DNA from: Propylenella binzhouense
GTDB lineage: Bacteria; Pseudomonadota; Alphaproteobacteria; Rhizobiales; Afifellaceae
Length of the DNA: 38,803 bases
Assembly (NCBI RefSeq): GCF_009866965.1
Contig: NZ_SPKJ01000033.1
Location: 1 to 38,803, forward strand
Reading direction: 5' to 3'
Shown here: positions 32,998-38,803 of the stretch, one piece after another
How positions within the stretch are numbered: the first letter of the stretch is position 1
Layout: each line of letters opens with the position of its first letter
The notes under the pieces: model-generated
Databases searched by the model: none
Told to the model about the DNA's origin: nothing
The model's input: only the letters and a program-made list of their open reading frames with translations
Program-made: the position numbers and the translations under genes

Positions 32998-34172
32998 CGC
33001 CGGACGGCCCGCAGACGCTGGTCGCCTTCCGTTCGGTCGATATCGTCTTCGGCGACCATCCGGCCGACGCGCTGCCGCTCATCGATGCCGGCCGGACCCG
33101 AGGCGAGATCCAGGCCGAAACCGGCCAGATCGTCGGCGTCAAGCAGGCGACGCTCGATGTCCGCCAGGGCGAGATCGTGGTGCTGATGGGCCTGTCCGGA
33201 TCCGGCAAGTCGACGCTGATCCGTGCCGTCAACGGCCTGAGCGCGGTCACCCGCGGAACCGTGACCGTCCATGACGGCGAGCGGCACGTCGACGTCCACG
33301 GCTGCGGCCGGCGGCGCCTGCGCGCCCTTCGCAGAAGCCGGATCGCGATGGTGTTCCAGCAGTTCGCCCTGCTGCCCTGGCGGACGGTCGCCGACAATGT
33401 CGCCCTCGGGCTGGAGCTCGATCACGTGCGGCGCGCGGAGCGGCGCCGGCGCGTCGCCGAGCAGCTGGAGCTCGTCGGTCTCGCCGGCTGGGGCGGCAAG
33501 CGCGTCGACGAGCTCTCCGGCGGCATGCAGCAGCGCGTCGGCCTCGCCCGCGCCTTCGCCACCAGGGCGCCGCTCCTCCTGATGGACGAGCCCTTCTCGG
33601 CGCTCGATCCCCTCATCCGCGTGCGGCTGCAGGACGAGCTGCTCGCGCTCCAGCGCAAGCTCGGGCGCACCATGATCTTCGTCAGCCACGACCTCGACGA
33701 GGCGCTGAAGATCGGAACGCGCATCGCGATCATGGAGGGCGGCTCGATCGTCCAGGTGGGCACGCCGCAGGAGATCGTGCTGAAGCCGTCGAGCGCCTAT
33801 GTGCGGGACTTCGTCGCCCACATGAACCCGCTCAACGTGCTGCGCGCGCAGGAGGTGATGACGCCCTGGCGGGACCTTCCGAGAACCGGCGAGGGCGCGA
33901 TCCGCATCGACGAGGATCTCGTGCTCTCGGCGGCCTGCGAAGGCTGGCGGCATGGCGAGCGGGTGCAGGTCGTGCCGCTCGAGGCCGTCGCGGCGGCGCC
34001 GCACCGGGCGATCGTCATGGCCGGTCCGGAGACGCCCCTGCGGAGCCTCATCGACGCGCGGCTGAAGCATACCGGTCCCTTCGTCGTCGGAACGGAAGCC
34101 GGAGCGGTCGGCCTCATCCGGGACGAGGACCTCTTCCGCTGCCTGACGCCGGCGAAAGGCGAGGCCGGCTGA
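32994..34172 (+). CDS. choV: Choline ABC transporter ATP-binding protein ChoV
   Basis: ABC ATPase of 392 residues in the ProV/OpuAA family. Walker A GLSGSGKST is at residues 66-74, followed by FQQFALLPWRTV, LSGGMQQRVGLARA, LLMDEPFSALDP and FVSHDLDEALK. The N-terminal extension GDHPADALPLIDAGRTRGEI is specific to the choline/betaine branch. The C-terminal 110 residues form the regulatory region with CBS-like character. GTG 32994 is the start, overlapping the choW stop. Confidence 0.92.
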   Translation: MTPDGPQTLVAFRSVDIVFGDHPADALPLIDAGRTRGEIQAETGQIVGVKQATLDVRQGEIVVLMGLSGSGKSTLIRAVNGLSAVTRGTVTVHDGERHVDVHGCGRRRLRALRRSRIAMVFQQFALLPWRTVADNVALGLELDHVRRAERRRRVAEQLELVGLAGWGGKRVDELSGGMQQRVGLARAFATRAPLLLMDEPFSALDPLIRVRLQDELLALQRKLGRTMIFVSHDLDEALKIGTRIAIMEGGSIVQVGTPQEIVLKPSSAYVRDFVAHMNPLNVLRAQEVMTPWRDLPRTGEGAIRIDEDLVLSAACEGWRHGERVQVVPLEAVAAAPHRAIVMAGPETPLRSLIDARLKHTGPFVVGTEAGAVGLIRDEDLFRCLTPAKGEAG

Positions 34173-34331
34173 GCAACCCGCCGGCGGACCTTCGCAGGGC
34201 GCGCGGTCGGAACGAGCGAAAGCCTTCCGGGGCGTCCGGGCATCGCCGCGCGCGGCCCGGTCCCGCGGTCCGCGCGAAGTTGCGCACCGGATCCGCCGAA
34301 CCGTGCTATCCGGTTCCTTCCGGACGGAGTG

Positions 34332-34748
34332 ATGGATGCGGCGGCCGATCGCCGCCGGCGCGCGATGAAGAAGCCTTTTCTGGTTGCTCTCGGGCTCGTT
34401 TCGACCGGCCTCGGCATTCTCGGTGTCTGGCTGCCGGGCCTCCCCACGACCCCTTTCGTCCTGCTCGCGCTCTGGGCCTTCGCGCGGTCGAGCCCGCGGC
34501 TTCACGCATGGCTCGGCCGGATCCCGCTCCTCAGCGCCGCGGTCGCGGAAGCGGACCGTTTCGAGCGGGAGCGCTCCCTGCGCATGGGCGTGAAGCTGAC
34601 GGCACTCTCGATGGCGTGGGGATCGTTCCTCCTGGTGCTCCTCGTTTCCGGCGGATCGCATCCGCTTGTGCTCGGCGCCGTGGGCGCCGCCGCAATCGCC
34701 TGCTCGGTCTTTCTCTGGTGGGTGCCGACGGCCGGGCGCCCCGGCTGA
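34332..34748 (+). CDS. DUF454 (YbaN-like) small membrane protein
   Basis: Protein of 138 residues with hydrophobic segments after the motif GILGVWLPGLPTTPFVLLALWAFARSSPRLHAWL, which is the hallmark of DUF454. The C-terminal third forms two more membrane segments. The start is uncertain: GTG 34329 and ATG 34332 are adjacent, with GGAG very close upstream. ATG 34365 begins the conserved core directly. Function is unknown for the family. The 159 bases between choV and this gene hold no other feature that I can support. Confidence 0.8.
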   Translation: MDAAADRRRRAMKKPFLVALGLVSTGLGILGVWLPGLPTTPFVLLALWAFARSSPRLHAWLGRIPLLSAAVAEADRFERERSLRMGVKLTALSMAWGSFLLVLLVSGGSHPLVLGAVGAAAIACSVFLWWVPTAGRPG

Positions 34749-34775
34749 GCCGGTCCGGCCGGGCGAGGGGCCGGG

Positions 34776-35399
34776 TCAGGTCCGGCTTGCCGTCGAGAGG
34801 AGCCCGCCGATGCCGACGAAGGTGGCGCCCGCGACGCGGTTGAACCAGCGGCCGTTCCGGCCGAGCCACGGCGCGATCTTCTGCGCGGCGCCGGCGAGGA
34901 CGAGCTCGTACAGGAATTCCACCACGGCGAAGGTGCCGCCGAAGACGGCGAACTGGAGCAGGAACGAAGCTCCGGGCTGCATGAATTGCGGCAGGAAGGC
35001 CGCGAAGAAGATGAGCGCCTTCGGGTTGGAGACCGCGACCAGGAAGCCCTGCATGAAGAGGCCGCTCGCCCGCCTTCCGCGGAGATCGATCCCCGTCTCC
35101 CGCGCGACCGCGGGGGCGGGCGCGCGCCAGGTGCGGATGCCGAGATAGACGAGATAGGCGGCGCCCAGCCATTTCGCGACCGTGAAGACCTCCTCCGAGG
35201 TCGCCAGCACCGCCCCGAGCCCGGCCAGCGAAGCGGCGATCAGGACGGCGAAGCCGGTAACGCCGCCGAGGGCGGTGAAGACCGTCCGGGACAGGCCGAA
35301 GCGGAGGCCGTGGGTGAGCGACAGGAGGCCGTTCGGACCGGGCGTCAGCGACAGCCCGATCGCCGCGGCCGAATAGAGGAGCCAGGTTTCGATGCTCAT
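34776..35399 (-). CDS. LysE/RhtB-family exporter (second copy)
   Basis: Membrane protein of 207 residues with about six hydrophobic segments. It shows LTPGPNGLLSLTHGLRFG near residue 18, YLVYLGIRTWRA near 70 and AVSNPKALIFFAAFLPQF near 117, all typical of LysE/RhtB exporters. ATG 35399 is chosen because the family N-terminus starts there; the frame is open to 35504, but that portion lacks family character. It differs clearly from the exporter at 25.5 kb. The substrate is unknown, and no neighbouring LysG-type regulator is present. Confidence 0.88.
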   Translation of the reverse strand: MSIETWLLYSAAAIGLSLTPGPNGLLSLTHGLRFGLSRTVFTALGGVTGFAVLIAASLAGLGAVLATSEEVFTVAKWLGAAYLVYLGIRTWRAPAPAVARETGIDLRGRRASGLFMQGFLVAVSNPKALIFFAAFLPQFMQPGASFLLQFAVFGGTFAVVEFLYELVLAGAAQKIAPWLGRNGRWFNRVAGATFVGIGGLLSTASRT

Positions 35400-35508
35400 G
35401 GCGGGCCACCAGTGGGATATGCCCGCATAGCAGAAGGACGCGGCCCGGGCCACGACGGAGGCGTCCGGAACCGCCCGCGCCTCATGGGTCCCGAACCCCG
35501 GCATGGCA

Positions 35509-35538
35509 TTGACAAGCCGGGCTGCCGCCCCCTATGTG
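35509..35538 (+). promoter_or_regulatory. Promoter candidate for rpmJ
   Basis: TTGACA (35509-35514) and TATGTG (35533-35538) are separated by 18 bases. The start of rpmJ is 52 bases further downstream, which fits a short leader. The -35 hexamer is a perfect match, while the -10 matches only the TAT half. This is one of only two perfect TTGACA boxes I noticed in a true intergenic position in the window. Confidence 0.5.
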
Positions 35539-35590
35539 CAGCCCGGACATTTCGAGCGCGCGGGCGCCGCTTCGCGCGAGGATGAGACCT

Positions 35591-35716
35591 ATGAAGATCA
35601 AGAACTCGCTGCGCGCGCTGAAGGGCCGCCATCGCGACAATCGCATGGTGCGCCGCAAGGGCCGCATCTACATCATCAACAAGACGCAGAAGCGGTACAA
35701 GGCCCGCCAGGGCTGA
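35591..35716 (+). CDS. rpmJ: 50S ribosomal protein bL36, cysteine-free form
   Basis: Ribosomal protein of 41 residues. It begins [18 protein letters not shown] and ends [12 protein letters not shown], matching the bL36 variant that lacks the zinc-binding C-C-C-H residues; no cysteine is present. In rhizobial genomes this form is normally the only L36. ATG 35591 follows GAGGATGAG. The gene stands alone downstream of its own promoter and is followed 61 bases later by the TPR gene. Confidence 0.93.
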   Translation: MKIKNSLRALKGRHRDNRMVRRKGRIYIINKTQKRYKARQG

Positions 35717-35777
35717 CCCTTCCGCCTGCTTGCCTCGGGCTTTGACGGCATGGCCGGAGAACGCTAGTTTTCCGGCC

Positions 35778-36365
35778 ATGCCCCGTCTTGTCCTCATCGT
35801 CCTCGTCTTCTTGCTGGCGCTGCCGGCCTCCGCCGGGGCGCAGGATCGGCCAAGGCCCGAGCCTTCGCTGCGCGAGCGGATCGCCCAGATGCCGCTCGAC
35901 GACCTCTTCGCGCGGCTCGCCGTCAGCCCGGAGCGGACCTCGGCCAAGGCGCTCGAGAACGAGATCCTCCGGCGCTGGTACGATTCCGGCAGCCCGACCA
36001 CCGATCTCCTGTTCGGACGCGCGCTGCAGGCCCTCAAGGACGACGACCAGGGCCTCGCGCTCGACATTCTCGACCGGGTGGTGACGCTCCGGCCGGCTTT
36101 CGCGGAGGGCTGGAACAAGCGCGCCACGCTGCATTTCGCGCGCGACGAGTACGGCATGGCGATGTCGGACCTGGAGCGCGTGCTTGCGCTCGAGCCGCGG
36201 CATTTCGGCGCGCTCGCAGGGCTCGGTGTCATTCTCCAGCAGTTCGACCGGAAGGAGGAGGCGCTCAAGGTGTTCGACCGGGCGCTCGCCATCAACCCGC
36301 AGATGGAAGAGGTGAAGAAGGTGCGCGACGAGCTCGAGAAGGAGCTCGCCGGCCGCTCCCTCTGA
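35778..36365 (+). CDS. Periplasmic tetratricopeptide-repeat protein
   Basis: Exported protein of 195 residues. A signal peptide (LVLIVLVFLLALPASAGAQ) ends near residue 22. Residues 70-190 contain about three TPR units: ALQALKDDDQGLALDILDRVVTLRPAF, AEGWNKRATLHFARDEYGMAMSDLERVLALEPRH and GALAGLGVILQQFDRKEEALKVFDRALAINPQM. No enzyme domain is visible, so it likely mediates protein contacts. It is conserved beside rpmJ and pyk in rhizobia. ATG 35778 starts the signal peptide. Its end is three bases from the end of pyk on the other strand. Confidence 0.85.
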   Translation: MPRLVLIVLVFLLALPASAGAQDRPRPEPSLRERIAQMPLDDLFARLAVSPERTSAKALENEILRRWYDSGSPTTDLLFGRALQALKDDDQGLALDILDRVVTLRPAFAEGWNKRATLHFARDEYGMAMSDLERVLALEPRHFGALAGLGVILQQFDRKEEALKVFDRALAINPQMEEVKKVRDELEKELAGRSL

Positions 36366-36368
36366 CCG

Positions 36369-37805
36369 TCAGATCCCGGTCAGTCCGTCGGACCCGACGA
36401 AGGCGAGCCGCAGGAGGTTGGTCGCCCCCGGGGTGCCGAACGGCACGCCCGCGGTGATGATGATGCGCTGGCCGGGCGTTGCGAATTCTTCCTGGAACGC
36501 GATCTGGCTGGCCCGGTCGACCATCTCGTCGACATTGCCCACGTCTTCGCTCACCACGCAGTGCAGGCCCCAGACGAGCGCGAGCCGCCGCGCCATCTCG
36601 CGGATCGGAGAGAGGGCGATGATCGGCACACCCGGGCGCTCGCGCGCGGCGCGGAGCCCGGTCGAGCCCGACGACGTGAAGCAGACGATGGCGGCGACGT
36701 TGAGCGTTTCCGCCATCTGGCGCGCCGCGGCGGTGATCGTGTCGGCGCCCGTCGATTCGGGCTCCGTGCGCTGCGAGTGGATGATCTGCGGATAGTGCTG
36801 GTCGCGCTCGACCTCCTCGGCGATCCGGTTCATCGTCTCGACGGCCTGGACCGGATACTCGCCCGCGGCAGATTCCGCCGAGAGCATCACCGCGTCGGCG
36901 CCCTCGAAGACCGCGGCGGCGACGTCGGAGACCTCGGCGCGGGTCGGGACGGGCGCCGTGATCATGCTCTCCAGCATCTGGGTGGCCACGATCACGGGCT
37001 TGCCGGCGCGCCGCGAGGCGCGGGTGATCCGCTTCTGCGCGCCCGGCACCCTCTCGATCGGCATCTCCACCCCGAGATCGCCGCGCGCCACCATGATCGA
37101 ATCGGAGATCTCGATGATCTCGTCGATCCGCTCGAGCGCCTGGGGCTTCTCGATCTTGGCCATGATGCCGACCTTGCCGCGCGCGATCTTGCGCGCCTCG
37201 GCGATGTCCTCCGGCCGCTGGATGAAGGAGAGCGCCACCCAGTCGATCTCCTCATGGAGCGCGGCCTCGAGGTCGCGGCGGTCCTTCTCGGTGAGCGCGG
37301 AGACGCGCAGGACGGTGTTCGGCAGGCTGACGCCCTTGCGGTCCGAAAGCCGCCGGCCCGCGACGACCCGCGTCTCGGCGCGGTGCGGGCTCGCCTCCAG
37401 CACTTCCAGCCGGACCTTGCCGTCGTCGAGGAGGATCGCGTGGCCCGGCCGGAGCGCCTCCAGGATCTCGGGATGGGGCAGATAGACGCGGTGCTGGTCG
37501 CCGGGGGAGGGATCGTCGTCGAGCACGAAGGACTGGCCGGCCTTCAGCTCGACCGCCCCCTCGGCGAAGCTGCCGAGGCGGAGCTTCGGGCCCTGGAGGT
37601 CCACCAGGATGCCGATCGGCCGCCTGTATTTCGCTTCGACGCCGCGGATCATGCCGACGAGCGCGCGCATGCCCTCGTGCGTGGCGTGGCTCATGTTGAT
37701 GCGGAAGACGTCGACCCCCGCCCGGAACAGGGCGTCGATCATGTCCGGGCTGCTGGACGCAGGGCCCAGCGTGGCGACGATCTTGGCTTTGCGGTTTCGC
37801 TTCAT
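36369..37805 (-). CDS. pyk: Pyruvate kinase
   Basis: Glycolytic enzyme of 478 residues that transfers phosphate from phosphoenolpyruvate to ADP. KAKIVATLGPASSS opens the protein, and FRINMSHATHEG, LVDLQGPKLRLG, IMAKIEKPQALERIDEI (with the catalytic lysine), MVARGDLGVEMP and MLESMITAPVPTRAEVSDVA follow in the standard order. The C-terminal domain is normal in length. ATG 37805 overlaps the DUF1036 stop by four bases, so the two genes are translationally coupled. Physiologically it also marks the point where pyruvate from sulfolactate cleavage enters central metabolism, though no regulatory link is visible. Confidence 0.96.
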   Translation of the reverse strand: MKRNRKAKIVATLGPASSSPDMIDALFRAGVDVFRINMSHATHEGMRALVGMIRGVEAKYRRPIGILVDLQGPKLRLGSFAEGAVELKAGQSFVLDDDPSPGDQHRVYLPHPEILEALRPGHAILLDDGKVRLEVLEASPHRAETRVVAGRRLSDRKGVSLPNTVLRVSALTEKDRRDLEAALHEEIDWVALSFIQRPEDIAEARKIARGKVGIMAKIEKPQALERIDEIIEISDSIMVARGDLGVEMPIERVPGAQKRITRASRRAGKPVIVATQMLESMITAPVPTRAEVSDVAAAVFEGADAVMLSAESAAGEYPVQAVETMNRIAEEVERDQHYPQIIHSQRTEPESTGADTITAAARQMAETLNVAAIVCFTSSGSTGLRAARERPGVPIIALSPIREMARRLALVWGLHCVVSEDVGNVDEMVDRASQIAFQEEFATPGQRIIITAGVPFGTPGATNLLRLAFVGSDGLTGI

Positions 37806-38254
37806 CGGGCTCCGACACCTGCGCGCGCGTTGGACTCCGTGAGCTGCACCGTCCAGTTCGTCTGGTCCCCGGTGTCGACCTCGAAGAAGCCGGTCCGCTG
37901 GAAGCCGCGAGCGACGCAGTCGTTCACGCCTTCGATGGTGAATTCCTTGTCCCGCGTGCACATGAACGCCGAGCCGCCCCACTCGCCCCCGTGGTCGTAG
38001 TCTACGGCGTAGATGTAGTAGTATCGCGACGACAGCTCGCCGCCGAGAAGGGTCTCGCAGGCCTTGGCCTGGATGTTCCACCAGCCCTCGGTGGTCCACT
38101 TCTTCCCGTTCATGTAGCCGATCGCGACCCCGACCCGGCTCGGCGTCTTGTTGCAGAGCCGGAGATCGGCGCGCGCCGCGTCGGGGAGAAAGAGAAGGGG
38201 GAGGAGGAGGATCGTCAGGGTTGCTATCGTCGCGGTGCTTCGGTGAAGCGTCAT
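37802..38254 (-). CDS. DUF1036 family exported protein
   Basis: Secreted or periplasmic protein of 150 residues with a signal peptide of about 29 residues (ILLLPLLFLPDAARA). The mature part begins DLRLCNKTPSRVGVAIGYMNGKKWTTEGWW and includes CETLLGG, YYYIYAVDYDHGGEW, FMCTRDKEFTIEGVNDC and FFEVDTGDQTNW, all conserved in DUF1036. Four cysteines in the mature part could form disulfides. The function is unknown. It sits upstream of pyk, as in many rhizobia. AAGGGCGAAG precedes ATG 38254. Confidence 0.88.
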   Translation of the reverse strand: MTLHRSTATIATLTILLLPLLFLPDAARADLRLCNKTPSRVGVAIGYMNGKKWTTEGWWNIQAKACETLLGGELSSRYYYIYAVDYDHGGEWGGSAFMCTRDKEFTIEGVNDCVARGFQRTGFFEVDTGDQTNWTVQLTESNARAGVGAR

Positions 38255-38301
38255 GGCTTCGCCCTTGCCGTCATCTTCATGTGCTGGAACCCCGGCCGCG
38301 C

Positions 38302-38803
38302 TTATCGCCCTGGCCCTTCGGCGTTGTCAACGACGATGCAGCGGAAGTCGTTGACGTTGGTGCCGGTCGGGCCGGTCGACACCAGCCCCCCGACCGATTC
38401 GAAGAACCCGGTGGCGTCGTTGTTCGCCAGGAAGTTGGCAGGCTCAAGGCCGCGTGCGCGCGCCGCCTGGGCGGTGTTGCCGTCGAAGAGCGCCCCGGCC
38501 GGGTCGGACGAATTGCCGCCGCCGCCGTCGGTCCCGTCCGTGTCGGCCGCAAGCCCGCAGATGCGGTCGGCGCCGTCGATCGCGGCGGCGAAGGCAAGCG
38601 CATATTCCTGATTCGGCCCGCCCCGCCCGGTGCCCCGGATGGTCACGGTCAGCTCGCCGCCGGAGATCAGGACCGACCGCGCGCCGCCGGCCGCGAGCGT
38701 CAGCGCGAGCCGGGCATGCTCGGCCGCCACCTCGCGCGCCTCGCCCTCGAGCGCGTCCCCGAGGAGGCGCGCGTCGAACCCCGCGGCGCGTGCGATGTCC
38801 GCC
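38302..38803 (-). CDS. Glycerate 2-kinase, MOFRL family (C-terminal part, cut by window end)
   Basis: The frame is open to the right edge and ends at the stop at 38302. The visible 166 residues form the MOFRL domain: ISGGELTVTIRGTGRGGPNQEYALAFA, LAADTDGTDGGGG with the acidic metal site, and GPTGTNVNDFRCIVV at the end. Upstream of that, GDALEGEAREVAAEHARLA matches the hinge of glycerate kinases (GckA/TtuD-like). The enzyme converts glycerate to 2-phosphoglycerate. It is co-directional with DUF1036 and pyk, 47 bases apart, which suggests an operon that carries glycerate to pyruvate. The N-terminal two thirds are outside the window. Confidence 0.88.
   Translation of the reverse strand, partial: ADIARAAGFDARLLGDALEGEAREVAAEHARLALTLAAGGARSVLISGGELTVTIRGTGRGGPNQEYALAFAAAIDGADRICGLAADTDGTDGGGGNSSDPAGALFDGNTAQAARARGLEPANFLANNDATGFFESVGGLVSTGPTGTNVNDFRCIVVDNAEGPGR

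Noticed and set aside
1-38803. CRISPR array, tRNA or rRNA genes, insertion sequences, attachment sites, intrinsic terminators with U-tracts
   Set aside because: I looked for these in all gaps on both strands and saw none that I could support.

Overview
The window is GC-rich (roughly 70 % by eye), almost fully coding DNA from an alphaproteobacterium, most likely of the order Hyphomicrobiales (Rhizobiales). The clearest phylogenetic sign is the block at 35.6-38.8 kb: a cysteine-free bL36, a TPR protein, pyruvate kinase, a DUF1036 protein and a MOFRL-type glycerate kinase. I recall this gene order from rhizobial genomes. Short ATGA/GTGA overlaps between operon partners are common. I see no tRNA, rRNA, IS element, phage gene or CRISPR array, and no gene-free stretch exceeds 300 bases.

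Layout. (1) 1-2.7 kb: the end of an unidentified membrane protein, then an AztABC-type zinc ABC transporter (ATPase, permease, His-rich binding protein). (2) 2.7-15.0 kb: a locus that reads as a complete sulfolactate catabolic system. On the minus strand lie a GntR/HutC-type regulator and soeABC (membrane-bound sulfite dehydrogenase). Divergently, on the plus strand, lie suyAB (sulfolactate sulfo-lyase), a TctC-type binding protein, a fused TctA-TctB permease, slcC ((S)-sulfolactate dehydrogenase) and comC ((R)-sulfolactate dehydrogenase). (3) 15.1-18.6 kb: a Ku-LigD non-homologous end-joining operon. (4) 18.7-22.4 kb: a BadF/BadG-type amino-sugar kinase, NagA deacetylase, an EamA permease and a lone trehalose-phosphatase. 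(5) 22.4-26.1 kb, minus strand: a second, three-gene tripartite tricarboxylate transporter and a LysE-type exporter. (6) 26.2-28.4 kb: a PAS-PAS-GGDEF-EAL cyclic-di-GMP protein. (7) 28.7-34.2 kb: a choline divergon, betI-betA facing choXWV across a 20-bp BetI-like palindrome. (8) 34.3-38.8 kb: a DUF454 membrane protein, a second LysE exporter and the housekeeping block.

How the sulfonate locus should work (inference from families). The tripartite transporter imports sulfolactate. SlcC oxidises the (S) form to sulfopyruvate, and ComC reduces sulfopyruvate to the (R) form. SuyAB splits (R)-sulfolactate into pyruvate and sulfite. SoeABC oxidises the sulfite to sulfate at the inner face of the membrane and passes electrons to quinone. 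A TTGACA element and a perfect 12-bp palindrome in the divergent intergenic region are the likely control point. The choline divergon would import choline and oxidise it to betaine aldehyde; betB is not in the window.

Both ends are cut: the first gene lacks its start and the last (glycerate kinase, minus strand) lacks its N-terminal part.
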